Notes: generated by a model not told the origin, from the sequence alone. Shown: positions 39,490-48,307, counted from the stretch's first letter. The stretch is 64,000 nucleotides of DNA from Pelagibacterium xiamenense (GCF_021166475.1 NZ_JAJOYS010000001.1:186001-250000); one strand, 5' to 3'. Numbers and translations: made by a program.

Positions 39490-40302
39490 TCAGATAACGG
39501 TCAACGGCTCGCGCTCATAGGCCCGGCCAAGCACATCGATGAAAGCTTGCGACACGGGCAGGGCGGTGGACCCAAGCGTCTTGACGGGTACGCCCGGCGT
39601 CCACGAATTCATGACCGCCGCACCCTTGAATTCGCCCATGTGCGCCGGATCGATCCGCTCCTCGCGCTGCGCGATCCCGAGCGCGTCGAGCTGGCGGCGG
39701 AGGATGGCCATTGTGATCCCCGCCAGCATATTCGCCTTGGGCCAGACGACGGCGTCGCCGTCCCAGAAGGCGAGGTTCCAGATGGTGGCCTCGCTGATAA
39801 ATCCGCGCGCGTCGAGAAAGGCGGCATCGTCATACCCCGCATTCACGGCCTGCCGGAGGTAATAGGTCTTCGAGGCCTCCCCCACATGCTTGATCGATGG
39901 CAGGGGCCGCTCATGCTGCACCGTATTGAGGCGTAGCGGTCCCTTCGGGCCACCGAAGGCAGGCGCCGTGCGGACCAGCACGGCGGGATCGTCTGCCGCT
40001 CCGTGCGGGGTAAACTCTCCGTTCCGCGAATACATGGTCGCGGTCAGCGACAGGGCCGAGGGCCCGTCCGCTATCGCGCTCCTGAGCCGCTGGCGTACCG
40101 AATCGTCGGGCAGTGCCCGGCCGAAAAATTCCATCGACGCCGATCTTAGCCGCGCCAGGTGAAGATCGAGGCCCCGCACCGCGCCGTCGCGAACCTGCAT
40201 GGCCGTGAAATGCGCAAACCCCGCAAAGGCGAGGGCGGAAAGCTCATCGGCACTCGCCGGTCGTCCATCGATTTCCGTTCGAAAGCCCGTTGTCTCTGTC
40301 AT
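39490..40302 (-). CDS. Class IV aminotransferase (PLP-dependent)
   Basis: A 270-residue fold-type IV PLP enzyme, the group of branched-chain and D-amino-acid aminotransferases and aminodeoxychorismate lyase. Visible: LDLHLARLRSASMEFF, the catalytic Lys in KHVGEASKTYYLRQA (one of two Lys, near 150), the conserved Glu in FISEATIWNLAFWDG (near 180) and the cofactor phosphate loop MLAGITMAILRRQL (near 205). Its substrate cannot be decided. It is divergent from a MerR regulator and has a MerR-type promoter with a 19-bp spacer (40341-40371). Confidence 0.85.
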   Translation of the reverse strand: MTETTGFRTEIDGRPASADELSALAFAGFAHFTAMQVRDGAVRGLDLHLARLRSASMEFFGRALPDDSVRQRLRSAIADGPSALSLTATMYSRNGEFTPHGAADDPAVLVRTAPAFGGPKGPLRLNTVQHERPLPSIKHVGEASKTYYLRQAVNAGYDDAAFLDARGFISEATIWNLAFWDGDAVVWPKANMLAGITMAILRRQLDALGIAQREERIDPAHMGEFKGAAVMNSWTPGVPVKTLGSTALPVSQAFIDVLGRAYEREPLTVI

Positions 40303-40340
40303 CGCTGTGCTCCTGAGCGGTTTACTGTGTCAGGCGCGTT

Positions 40341-40371
40341 TTGTAGGGTCTGACAGCACTGTCAGGGTCAA
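40341..40371 (-). promoter_or_regulatory. MerR-type promoter of the aminotransferase gene
   Basis: On the minus strand: TTGACC (40371-40366), a 19-bp spacer, CTACAA (40346-40341). The spacer is filled by the perfect palindrome CTGACAG-TG-CTGTCAG (40365-40350). Overlong 19-20 bp spacers with a central dyad are the hallmark of MerR-activated promoters. The site lies 10-40 bp before the merR start, so autoregulation is likely. Confidence 0.8.
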
Positions 40372-40380
40372 GGCCTCAGG

Positions 40381-40743
40381 ATGAAGATCGGCGAACTCTC
40401 CCGCAAATCGGGTGTCAGCGTCAGGATGCTGCGCTACTACGAATCGCGCGGCCTGCTCACACCCGGGCGAACCCCGTCGGGATATCGGGACTATGATGCC
40501 TCCGATCTGGACACGCTTGAGCGCATCCGGTTGCTCGGAAGCGCGGGCATGACCCTCTCGACCATTCGCGAATTTTTGCCCTGTGCCCTCGACCGCAGGC
40601 ATGCATTCGAGCCATGCGACGAACTCAAGTTGAAATTGCGCGGGCAGATCGACGCGCTCGACGACCGGCGCCGGAGACTGTCCGAGAGTCGCGATCTCCT
40701 GGTGAGCCTCCTTGATGCTTTCGAGGCATCGACGCCGTCGTAG
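40381..40743 (+). CDS. MerR family transcriptional regulator
   Basis: A 120-residue MerR regulator: N-terminal winged HTH MKIGELSRKSGVSVRMLRYY with ESRGLLTP, wing GYRDYDASDLDTLERI, then a coiled-coil dimerisation helix (KLKLRGQIDALDDRRRRL). It has only two cysteines (LPCALDRR and EPCDEL, near residues 65 and 79), which could sense metal or redox state. It is divergent from the class IV aminotransferase and should act on the palindrome at 40350-40365. Confidence 0.93.
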   Translation: MKIGELSRKSGVSVRMLRYYESRGLLTPGRTPSGYRDYDASDLDTLERIRLLGSAGMTLSTIREFLPCALDRRHAFEPCDELKLKLRGQIDALDDRRRRLSESRDLLVSLLDAFEASTPS

Positions 40744-40774
40744 AGCGTTTCGGGGTTCCTCACGGGTGGGCCGG

Positions 40775-41962
40775 CTATCCGCCGGCGGCCAGAACCGCCG
40801 CAAGCCCCGCCCGCAGATCGGCAACGAAGGCGTCGGGAACCTCGAGCGCGGGGAAATGTCCCCCGGCGGGCGCCGCCCGCCAGCGCACGATCCGCCGGTA
40901 CCGCTCCTGCGCCCAGGCGCGCGGGCACTTCTCGATATCGCGCGGATAGATCGTGATCGCGGAGGGCACATCGACCCTAAGATCGGGATCGAACGCATTC
41001 ACCCCGCCATGGCTTTCGGCATAAATGCGCGCCGCGGACGCCCCCGTCCCCGTCAGCCAGTACAAAGTGACGTCGTCGAGAATGCGGTCCCGCGATATCG
41101 TCTCGAACGGGCTGTCGGCGGTATCGCTCCACTCGGCGAACTTGTCGAGGATCCACGCCAGAAGCCCCACCGGTGAATCGACGAGCGCATACCCGATCGT
41201 TTGCGGCCGGCTCGCCTGCTGCTTGGCATAGGCGCCGCGCTCGCGCCAGAAGGCCTGGGTCTCCTCGGCCCATTGGCGGTCGGCCGCCGTCAATTCGTCC
41301 ATCGACAGCCCCGGCGGCGCTTGCGCGAGCACCGTGTGGATGCCCAGGACCCTATCGGGAAACCGCCCGCCCAGCACCGTCGTGATGACCCCGCCCCAAT
41401 CCCCGCCATGGGCGAGAAAGCGCCGGTAGCCCAGCCGTGCCATAAGCTCCACCCACGCCGCCGCGATCCGGCCGACCCCCCACCCGGTGGCGGCGGGTTT
41501 CTCGCTATAGCCGAACCCCGGCAGCGACGGCACGACGACGTGGAACGCCGGCGCGTCCGGGTCCCCGGGCTCCGCCAATGCCTCCACCACATGCGCGAAC
41601 TCCGCAACGCTCCCCGGCCAGCCATGCGTCAGGATCAACGGCGTCGCGTCCGCCCGGCCGGACCGCCGGTGCAGGAAATGGATACCCAACCCGTCGATTG
41701 TCGTGCGGAACTGCCCGATCCGATGAAGACGCGCCTCGAAAGCCCGCCAGTCATAGGCCTTGCGCCAGTATTCGACGACCGCGACAAGATCGGCCAGCGG
41801 CACGCCCTGATCCCACCGGCGCGGATCGGGTGCGGGGCGATAGACCGTCTCGCGCTCGGGCAACCGCGCGCTCGCCAGCCGCGCGCGCAAATCCTCGAGT
41901 TCCCCCTCGCTCGCCCGCGCCGTGAACGCCTGCACGTCATTATTAGAAAAACTGCCAACCAT
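40775..41962 (-). CDS. Epoxide hydrolase (EHN plus alpha/beta-hydrolase)
   Basis: A 395-residue microsomal-type epoxide hydrolase. N-terminal EHN cap (ELEDLRARLASARLPE, WDQGVPLADLVAVVEYWRK), then the alpha/beta-hydrolase core: oxyanion HGWPGS (near 105), nucleophile Asp in AHGGDWGGVITT (near 185), C-terminal catalytic His in AAPAGGHFPALE (near 365). It adds water to epoxides; physiological substrate unknown. Start at 41962 (GGAG 9 bases upstream) preferred over ATG 41977. Divergent from a LysR gene. Confidence 0.87.
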   Translation of the reverse strand: MVGSFSNNDVQAFTARASEGELEDLRARLASARLPERETVYRPAPDPRRWDQGVPLADLVAVVEYWRKAYDWRAFEARLHRIGQFRTTIDGLGIHFLHRRSGRADATPLILTHGWPGSVAEFAHVVEALAEPGDPDAPAFHVVVPSLPGFGYSEKPAATGWGVGRIAAAWVELMARLGYRRFLAHGGDWGGVITTVLGGRFPDRVLGIHTVLAQAPPGLSMDELTAADRQWAEETQAFWRERGAYAKQQASRPQTIGYALVDSPVGLLAWILDKFAEWSDTADSPFETISRDRILDDVTLYWLTGTGASAARIYAESHGGVNAFDPDLRVDVPSAITIYPRDIEKCPRAWAQERYRRIVRWRAAPAGGHFPALEVPDAFVADLRAGLAAVLAAGG

Positions 41963-42059
41963 CGGCCGCAACTCCATTCCGGAAACTTGCGACAAAGGCT
42001 AACAAGTCATGCGGGCCGGGGCTTGCCAGAAATGCTGAACCCTCGTTAGTTTTTCTAAC
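41943..42059. promoter_or_regulatory. LysR-type control region with inverted TTAGAAAAACT copies
   Basis: GTTAG-TTTTT-CTAAC (42045-42059) is a perfect LysR-style T-N11-A palindrome abutting the lysR ATG. The 11-mer AGTTTTTCTAA within it recurs in reverse orientation (TTAGAAAAACT) at 41943-41953, just inside the epoxide hydrolase gene, 105 bp away. Two inverted copies at both gene starts suggest a shared LysR regulatory unit. Confidence 0.6.
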
Positions 42060-42962
42060 ATGTCCAACCGCCCCGACATCGCCTGGCTGCCCCTCAACGC
42101 CCTCCGTGCCTTTGCGGCCGTCCACGAAACCGGCTCCGTCGGCGCCGCCGCGGATGCGCTCAACGTGACGCATGGCGCCATAAGCCAGCACCTGCGTGGC
42201 CTCGAAGACCGCCTGCAGCGCAAGCTCTTCACCCGTTCGGGCAATCGCCTCGTCATGGCGCCCGACGCCGCCGAGCTCGCCGCCGGCCTGCTCGGCCACC
42301 TGCGGGCCATGGCCGCCGACATCGACAGCTTCCGCCGCGACGAGAATATTCTCAACATTACCGTGACGCCGCATTTCGCCCAGCACTGGCTGCTCCCGCG
42401 CATCGGCGATTTCGCAAAGCGCCACCCGCAGATCGACCTGCGCATCAATGCCGATGCGAAGCTGCACGATCTCGCGCAAGGCGATTTCGACGCCGCCGTC
42501 CGCCATGGCGACGGCGCCTGGCCGGGGCTCAATTGCGAAAGGCTGCTCGAAAGCCGCCACATCGCCGTCGCCGCGCCGTCGGCTCTGGCATCGGTCCTTG
42601 TCGAAACGCCCGGTGATCTCGTGAAACTGCCATGGATTCTCGACGAGGACCGCGACACCGAAATGGCCCACTGGTTCGCCGCTCACGGCGTCGCCCACAA
42701 GACGCACACCCGCATCACCCGCCTGCCCAGCGCCCTCACCCTTACCGCGGCGCTCGACGGGCACGGCGTGGCCTGGCTGCCCCGGGTCTACGCCGCGCCT
42801 TACCTCGCCACCGGCCGCCTCGTGCAGCTCTTTGCCGGCGACAGCCGACGCGAGGAGACCGGGAGCCACTATTACCTGTGCTGGATCGACACCAGGAACG
42901 GCCCGGCGCTCAGAGCATTCCGCCACTGGCTGAGGCGCCAGCTCGACGCGCCCCCATCCTAG
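42060..42962 (+). CDS. LysR family regulator (GcvA-like)
   Basis: A 300-residue LysR-type regulator: N-terminal HTH (LNALRAFAAVHETGSVGAAA, ALNVTHGAISQHLRGLEDRL) and a periplasmic-binding effector domain, with NVTHGAISQ typical of the GcvA/AmpR subgroup. It starts directly after an operator-like palindrome, without a clear ribosome binding site. Divergent from the epoxide hydrolase gene; its stop overlaps that of the convergent hydrolase gene by 4 bases. Confidence 0.93.
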   Translation: MSNRPDIAWLPLNALRAFAAVHETGSVGAAADALNVTHGAISQHLRGLEDRLQRKLFTRSGNRLVMAPDAAELAAGLLGHLRAMAADIDSFRRDENILNITVTPHFAQHWLLPRIGDFAKRHPQIDLRINADAKLHDLAQGDFDAAVRHGDGAWPGLNCERLLESRHIAVAAPSALASVLVETPGDLVKLPWILDEDRDTEMAHWFAAHGVAHKTHTRITRLPSALTLTAALDGHGVAWLPRVYAAPYLATGRLVQLFAGDSRREETGSHYYLCWIDTRNGPALRAFRHWLRRQLDAPPS

Positions 42963-43903
42963 GCCGCGCCCTGCCGCCCCAACCACTCCAAAATCGCCCG
43001 GTTCGTCTCCTCGGGCCTTTCCTGCTGGATCCAGTGCCCGCAATCGAGTTCGGCCACCTCCACGCCCGGCACGAAGTCCGCCAGCCGCTCGGCCTTCGCA
43101 ATCGTGTCCCGTGCGCCATAAATCATGAGCGCGGGCTTCTCGATGACCGGGTCGACGTCCCCCAACAGGTGCCAGTTGCGGTCGAGGTTCCGGTACCAGT
43201 TTATGCTCCCCGTAAACCCCGACGCTTCGAACGCGGAAACGAAGACAGCCAGCTCCCTCTCGCTCATCAGCGCCTCGCCCAGGGGCGTCTCCGCCCGCGC
43301 CAGATCGATCATCATCATCCCCGGCGCAGGCGGGCCGGGCGGCACGTTCTTGCGGTAAAGATTGCCAAGGAACCGGGACACATTGGCGTCCAGCACCGCG
43401 TCCGCGACCCCCGGCTGCCGGTTGAAATGGACGAAATAGAAGTCGCCGCCAAACACCGCCTCCATGAATGCGATCCAGGGCACCTCCCCGCGCTCCTGAT
43501 AGGGCAGGCTCAGATTGATCAGCCTGGCGACCCGCCCGGGGTGCAAAAGCGCCAGCCCCCAGACCACCATCGCCCCCCAGTCGTGCCCGACAAAAGTGGC
43601 GTCCGCGTACCCGAAATGATCGAGCAACCCGACCAGATCGCCCGAAAGGTGCGCGATATCGTAATCGCTCACCGCCGCCGGCCGCGATGAATTGCCGTAT
43701 CCGCGCTGGTTGGGAACGATGACGTGATAGCCCGCCGCAACCAGCGCGGGCACCTGGTAGCGCCAGGAAAACGCATGCTCCGGCCAGCCATGGCAGAGCA
43801 CGATGGGGTTCCCCGCATGCTCCCGCCCCGCTTCGAAAACTTCGAGCTCCACACCGTTGACGGGGATCAGCGTGGACGTGGGAAAGTCGGCTGGATCGAA
43901 CAT
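42959..43903 (-). CDS. Alpha/beta hydrolase (epoxide hydrolase / dehalogenase type)
   Basis: A 314-residue alpha/beta hydrolase: oxyanion motif CHGWPEHAFSWRYQ (near 45), PNQRGYGNSSRP, nucleophile elbow GHDWGAMVVW with Asp (near 108), and the catalytic His in LDCGHWIQQERPEE (near 290). The Asp nucleophile and HGWPE motif indicate soluble epoxide hydrolase or haloacetate dehalogenase activity; which one is open. The ATG at 43903 has AAAGG upstream. Divergent from a WYL-domain regulator. Confidence 0.88.
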   Translation of the reverse strand: MFDPADFPTSTLIPVNGVELEVFEAGREHAGNPIVLCHGWPEHAFSWRYQVPALVAAGYHVIVPNQRGYGNSSRPAAVSDYDIAHLSGDLVGLLDHFGYADATFVGHDWGAMVVWGLALLHPGRVARLINLSLPYQERGEVPWIAFMEAVFGGDFYFVHFNRQPGVADAVLDANVSRFLGNLYRKNVPPGPPAPGMMMIDLARAETPLGEALMSERELAVFVSAFEASGFTGSINWYRNLDRNWHLLGDVDPVIEKPALMIYGARDTIAKAERLADFVPGVEVAELDCGHWIQQERPEETNRAILEWLGRQGAA

Positions 43904-44016
43904 GGCAGGCCTTTCTTCTCTTTTGGGAGGGATCGGATAAGCGCCGCCCGCCTCGGACAGCGCCATAAAGAGAAGCATATGGCCAATTATGCCGTATTCT
44001 GGCACATTAAACGGCA

Positions 44017-44751
44017 ATGACAGCCTCCAGCTTCGAACGGCGCGCCGAGCGCCGCACCCGCCTCATCGGCCTCCTGCGCTCCGAGGCCCACTGGACCACC
44101 GCCGCCCTGCGCGAGCACCTGGGCGTCAGCCAGCGCACGCTCATGCGCGAACTGGCGGCGCTCAGAAACGCCGGCTATCCCATCGAGTCCGACAAAGGCC
44201 GCGGCGGCGGCATCCGGCTCGACGGCCGCTGGGGCATCGAGCGGCTCAATCTCAGCCACCGCGAGGTGGTCGAACTGATCCTCGCGCTCGCCATCGTCGA
44301 ATCCCTCAATTCACCCCTGCTCACGGGCAACCTCACGGCGATCCGGCAAAAGCTCTTCCAGGCCTTCCCCCAAAAGCAGCGCGGCGCCGTCAGCAATCTG
44401 CGCAAACGCATCATGATCGGCAACAACGCGCAGGCAAACCTCGTCTCTGCCTACACAACGGCGTCCCCGCGCGTATCCGAGGCCATGGCCGAAGCCTTCC
44501 TGCGCCAGCGATGCGTGGAGATCGCGTACCAATCCGAAGCCGGCGAGCGCACCCTTCGGGTGATCGAGGCGCAATACATCCTGCTCAACTGGCCCATCTG
44601 GTACATCGTCGCCTGGGACCACCTCCGGGGGTCGTCCCGCGTGTTCCGGATCGACCGGATCAAAACCGCGCGCATCCTCGAGGCGGGCTTCCAGCTGCGC
44701 CCCAAGCATGCGTTCACGGATCGCTACGCGCCGTTCTATCGGACGATCTAG
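44017..44751 (+). CDS. HTH/WYL-domain transcriptional regulator
   Basis: A 244-residue regulator with an N-terminal HTH_11/DeoR-like winged helix (RTRLIGLLRSEAHWTTAALREHL, as RLIGLLRSEAHWTTAAL, and GVSQRTLMRELAALRNAGYP) and a C-terminal WYL domain, a ligand- or nucleic-acid-sensing module (EIAYQSEAGERTLRVIEAQY, NWPIWYIVAWDHLRG, FRIDRIKTARIL). Divergent from the alpha/beta hydrolase. The 113-bp gap holds an imperfect palindrome around 43987-44010 (TTATGCC ... GGCACATTAA) that may be its operator. Confidence 0.9.
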   Translation: MTASSFERRAERRTRLIGLLRSEAHWTTAALREHLGVSQRTLMRELAALRNAGYPIESDKGRGGGIRLDGRWGIERLNLSHREVVELILALAIVESLNSPLLTGNLTAIRQKLFQAFPQKQRGAVSNLRKRIMIGNNAQANLVSAYTTASPRVSEAMAEAFLRQRCVEIAYQSEAGERTLRVIEAQYILLNWPIWYIVAWDHLRGSSRVFRIDRIKTARILEAGFQLRPKHAFTDRYAPFYRTI

Positions 44752-44796
44752 GGGTGGATCGGCCCGCCGGCATTGTGCCGGCGGGTCTTGTTTACG

Positions 44797-45552
44797 CTAC
44801 CAGGGAAAGGCTTCGTTGACCGAACCGGTGAAGGTGCCCGTCGGGTGTTCGCGGCTGAGGGCGACGCGAACGGCCTCGGCAGCGCCCTGCTGGACGGTCT
44901 CGGTGCCTTCGTAGTTGTTGAGCGCCGTCCTGGTGAACCCCGGGGTCACCGCGTTGACCTTGATGCCTTCGGCTTCAAGATCGATGGCGAAGGCCAGCGT
45001 CATGGCGTTGAGCGCGGTTTTGGACGCGCCATAGCCGGGGTTGAAGGTCGCTCGATAGGGATGGGGTGTGGAATTGATGGTGAGCGAGCCCAAATTGCTC
45101 GAGACGTTGACGATGCGCGCCGCGTCCGATTTGCGCAACAGGGGAATGAAGGCCTGGGTGACCGCGAGGACGCCGAAGACGTTGGTCTCCCATATGGTGC
45201 GCACCTCATCGATCGAGATCAGCGTCGCGCGCGAACGCTTGATGTAGTCCTGCATGGACTCGCTTTGCTGACCGTTGGCCCGGGAGATCGCGGCATTGTT
45301 GACCAGAATGTCGAGACGGCCGAACTGCTGCGCGACCTGCGCGGCGGCGGCGCTGATCGAAGCCGCGTCGGTGACATCGAGCTCGATGGGATGGACGTCC
45401 CCCGCGATGGTTTGAGCCGCCGCCTTGCCGCGGCCGGCGTTGCGCGAGCCAAGCAGCACCGTGAGCCCGCTGGCGGCGAGGTCGGTCGCGATCTGCAACC
45501 CGATGCCCTGATTGGCGCCGGTTACGAGTGCGATGCGTGAGTGTTCAGTCAT
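44797..45552 (-). CDS. Short-chain dehydrogenase/reductase
   Basis: A 251-residue classical SDR, NADP(H)-dependent oxidoreductase. Cofactor motif TGANQGIGLQIATDLA near residue 11, LVNNAAISR near 85, active-site Ser in IVNVSSNLGSL and YGASKTALNAM (Tyr/Lys), then VNAVTPGFTRTALN. The substrate is unknown. The ATG at 45552 has AGGA 7 bases upstream. Divergent from an AraC regulator. Confidence 0.93.
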   Translation of the reverse strand: MTEHSRIALVTGANQGIGLQIATDLAASGLTVLLGSRNAGRGKAAAQTIAGDVHPIELDVTDAASISAAAAQVAQQFGRLDILVNNAAISRANGQQSESMQDYIKRSRATLISIDEVRTIWETNVFGVLAVTQAFIPLLRKSDAARIVNVSSNLGSLTINSTPHPYRATFNPGYGASKTALNAMTLAFAIDLEAEGIKVNAVTPGFTRTALNNYEGTETVQQGAAEAVRVALSREHPTGTFTGSVNEAFPW

Positions 45553-45560
45553 GGCATGAT

Positions 45561-45584
45561 CCTGTTCCTGGTTGACCGAACAGG
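45561..45584. promoter_or_regulatory. Inverted repeat in the SDR-AraC gap
   Basis: CCTGTTC, 10-bp spacer, GAACAGG: a perfect 7-bp inverted repeat just upstream of the SDR start codon. Candidate operator; AraC proteins more often use direct repeats, so this is tentative. Confidence 0.4.
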
Positions 45585-45649
45585 AGATGGTCACAGGCGC
45601 CTGGACGTCCTATATTCATAAATCCAAAGAAATTTCGAATGAGTCCAGA

Positions 45650-46594
45650 ATGGCTGATCCCCTTGCCCAGATCGTCGGTTTGCTGCGCCCGGGGGCACCG
45701 TTTTCCAAATGCGTCACGGGCTCGGGGCCATGGCGCGTGCGGCGGACGCAGTCGCCCAATCCCTATTACGTTGCCGTGCTCAAGGGGAGCCTGCGCTATC
45801 GGGATCACCAGGGCGGCGAGGTCGTCGTCAACGCGGGCGACTTCATCCTCATTCCCTCGGCGCAGGACTTCATGATGCTCAGCGATGTGCCCAGCAAGAA
45901 TAGCGACATGGTCGTCGACCCGGTCATCCTGCCCGGCGGCGGATACCGCGTCGGCAGCGTCGACGGTCCCATCGATATGCGGGCGCTCGTGGGTTACTGT
46001 ATCTTCCAGTCCGACGATGCGGTCCTGCTCTCCTCGCTGCTGCCCAAACTGGTGGTCGTGCGTGCCCAGCATCGTCTGGCCATGCTGATGGAGTTGCTGG
46101 GCGAGGAGGCCGTGGGAGACAGGCCGGGGCGGGAGGTCGTGTTGCAGCATCTCCTCGAAGTGCTGTTCATCGAGGCGCTGCGGACGACAGCCGAACCGGA
46201 CAGCGCCCCGGGATTGCTGCGAGGCCTGTCGGACGAGCGGCTGGCCGTGGCGATAAGGCGTATGCATGCAAAGCCCGGCCGCGGCTGGACCGTCGCCGAA
46301 CTGGCGCGGGAATCGGCCCTGTCGCGGTCGGGGTTCCATGCGCGGTTCGCAAGCGCGGTGGGCATGGCGCCGATGGAATATCTGACGGCCTGGCGGCTGG
46401 CTTTGGCCAAGGACCTGTTGCGCAGGCGCGAGGCGAGCGTGGGCGAAATCGCCCGGCAGGTAGGCTACCGCTCCGCCAGCGCCTTCAGTGTGGCGTTCAC
46501 ACGCGACGTGGGCGTCACCCCCGCGCGCTACGCGCGCGAGACCGCCACCGCCTTGTCCGGCACGGCGGCGGCGTTTGAAGGTGCCATCGCCTGA
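45650..46594 (+). CDS. AraC family transcriptional regulator with cupin sensor domain
   Basis: A 314-residue regulator. The N-terminal half is an AraC-type cupin_6 domain (VAVLKGSLRYRDHQGGEVVV, NAGDFILIPSAQDFMML); the C-terminal half has two HTH motifs (GWTVAELARESALSRSGFHA and ASVGEIARQVGYRSASAFSV followed by AFTRDVGVTPARYAR). The ATG at 45650 (reads ADPLAQIVGLLRPG) is the family-typical start. Divergent from the SDR gene, a common pairing for this AraC subgroup. Confidence 0.93.
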   Translation: MADPLAQIVGLLRPGAPFSKCVTGSGPWRVRRTQSPNPYYVAVLKGSLRYRDHQGGEVVVNAGDFILIPSAQDFMMLSDVPSKNSDMVVDPVILPGGGYRVGSVDGPIDMRALVGYCIFQSDDAVLLSSLLPKLVVVRAQHRLAMLMELLGEEAVGDRPGREVVLQHLLEVLFIEALRTTAEPDSAPGLLRGLSDERLAVAIRRMHAKPGRGWTVAELARESALSRSGFHARFASAVGMAPMEYLTAWRLALAKDLLRRREASVGEIARQVGYRSASAFSVAFTRDVGVTPARYARETATALSGTAAAFEGAIA

Positions 46595-46661
46595 ACGGCG
46601 CGCAAGTCCGGCCAGAGAACACGCCGCCCGATATGCAGCCAGCGAGCGGGAGGTAGGGCGT

Positions 46662-47234
46662 CTACGAATCTCCGGCGGGGGAGACGAACAGATCGAGCTC
46701 CTTGAAAGCCTCGGCAATGCACGTCTCGAGAGGCTGGGACGCTTTCTCGAACCACAAGCCGAGCGCATGGCCCAGGACGACCAGGCCCGCCTTTGCTGCA
46801 AAGGCCGCGCGCGCCGGTGCAATGCCGCGCTTTTGCAAGGCGTCGGCCACCACGCCGGCCAGCGCGGCATGCTTGGCCACTTCCCGCTCCATCAACGCTG
46901 GATTGGCTGCGATGATGTGCTGGCGCGGCTCGGAGAAGCGCCGGTTGCCCTCGAGCAATGGCGTGACATCGGCAAAGGCGCGGCGCAGAACCGCGCGCGG
47001 CGGCAGGTCCGCCGGTGCCTGCACGATCGCCTCGGTCAGCGCCGCGCTCAGCACCTCCTGGCCGGCGAACAACACCTCCCGCTTGTCGGGAAAGTGCCGA
47101 AAAAACGTGCGCTCGGTCACCCCGGCCCGCGCGGCGATCTGAGCCGCCGTGGTCTGCTCGAAACCGTTCTTTGTGAACAGCTCGAGGGCAGCGATTTGCA
47201 TACGGTAACGGGCGTCTTCGGAAGAGCGTGGCAT
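46662..47234 (-). CDS. TetR family transcriptional regulator
   Basis: A 190-residue TetR repressor: N-terminal HTH (AALELFTKNGFEQTTAAQIA, ARAGVTERTFFRHFPDKREV) and a helical ligand-binding C-terminal domain. Divergent from the NAD(P)-binding protein gene at 47312, with two copies of a TGTCAGT palindrome in the 77-bp gap, where it should repress both. Confidence 0.94.
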   Translation of the reverse strand: MPRSSEDARYRMQIAALELFTKNGFEQTTAAQIAARAGVTERTFFRHFPDKREVLFAGQEVLSAALTEAIVQAPADLPPRAVLRRAFADVTPLLEGNRRFSEPRQHIIAANPALMEREVAKHAALAGVVADALQKRGIAPARAAFAAKAGLVVLGHALGLWFEKASQPLETCIAEAFKELDLFVSPAGDS

Positions 47235-47252
47235 ATCTTCATATAACCCTGT

Positions 47253-47294
47253 TGTCAGTTACTGTCATCTTGTCTATATGTCAGTCACTGACAT
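47253..47294. promoter_or_regulatory. Two TetR operators
   Basis: ATGTCAGT-C-ACTGACAT (47278-47294) is a perfect 8+1+8 palindrome. TGTCAGTTACTGTCA (47253-47267) is an imperfect second copy 26 bp upstream. They fill the TetR-dehydrogenase gap. Confidence 0.8.
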
Positions 47295-47311
47295 AACGCA
47301 GGGAGATACGC

Positions 47312-48193
47312 ATGCGCGTTTTCATCACTGGCGGCACCGGCCTCGTCGGCACCCCCGTCATCGCCGAACTGCTTGCCCACAATCACACCGTCCTGGCTTT
47401 GGCACGCTCGGAGGCCTCCGCCGACGCCGCTCGCAAGGCCGGAGCCGAGCCAATCGCCGGTAGCCTGACCGATCTCGACGTTCTGCGCGCCAGCGCAGCG
47501 AAGGCGGACGGCGTCATTCACCTGGCCTTCAGCAATGATTTCAGCAGCCCCCAAGCGCTTGCCCGCAGCGTTGCCGAAGAGACTGCGGCGCTGACCGCGC
47601 TCGGCGATGCGCTTGTTGGCAGCAATCGCCCTCTGGTCACCGTTTCGGGCACGCCCGGGATCCCGGGGCGCGCCGCGACGGAGGCCGATCCGCTGCCGCT
47701 CGATGGTCCGGTGGGTGGCCGCAGCCGCACGGTCAATGCCATTCTCGGCCTCGCCGCGCAGGGCGTACGCAGCGCGTCCGTCCGCCTGCCCCGCACAGTG
47801 CACGACAAGGGCAATGGCGGCTTTGCGGGCCTCCTGACCAATATCGCCCGCCAGTCGGGCGTCTCCGGCTATGCGGGCGATGGTAACCAGCGCTGGCCGG
47901 CGGTACACGCCCGCGACGCCGCGGTCCTGTTCCGTCTGGCGCTGGAACACGCGCAAGCCGGCACCGCCTGGCACGCCGTGGCCGACGAGGGCGACGCGGT
48001 GCGCGACATTGCCGGCGTCATCGGCCGCCGCCTCGGCCTGCCGGTGCAGTCGGTTCCCCCCGAAACCTATGGCCCGCTCGGCCCCATCTTTGCCGCCGAT
48101 CAGCCCGCCTCAAGCGCACACACGCGCGAGACTCTTGGCTGGACCCCGACCCATCCGAGCCTCCTCGCCGATCTCGAAAACCTCGAGCCTTAG
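47312..48193 (+). CDS. NAD(P)-binding protein, atypical/extended SDR
   Basis: A 293-residue Rossmann protein of the NAD-dependent epimerase/NmrA type. MRVFITGGTGLVGTPVIAEL gives the GxxGxxG motif at the very N-terminus; GVIHLAFSNDF and the C-terminal WTPTHPSLLADLE match the group of SDR family oxidoreductases next to TetR genes. The usual YxxxK is not obvious, so catalysis is uncertain. Divergent from its TetR regulator. Confidence 0.87.
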   Translation: MRVFITGGTGLVGTPVIAELLAHNHTVLALARSEASADAARKAGAEPIAGSLTDLDVLRASAAKADGVIHLAFSNDFSSPQALARSVAEETAALTALGDALVGSNRPLVTVSGTPGIPGRAATEADPLPLDGPVGGRSRTVNAILGLAAQGVRSASVRLPRTVHDKGNGGFAGLLTNIARQSGVSGYAGDGNQRWPAVHARDAAVLFRLALEHAQAGTAWHAVADEGDAVRDIAGVIGRRLGLPVQSVPPETYGPLGPIFAADQPASSAHTRETLGWTPTHPSLLADLENLEP

Positions 48194-48307
48194 CGGCAAC
48201 AAATGGTCCGGGCGACGCGTCTCGGCCAGGTGGGTGTCACACGCAGCCACGGCCCGGTCGCCTCGCAGCCTCATATGCCTGCGCAAAAACTTTCCTCTTG
48301 AGAGAAG

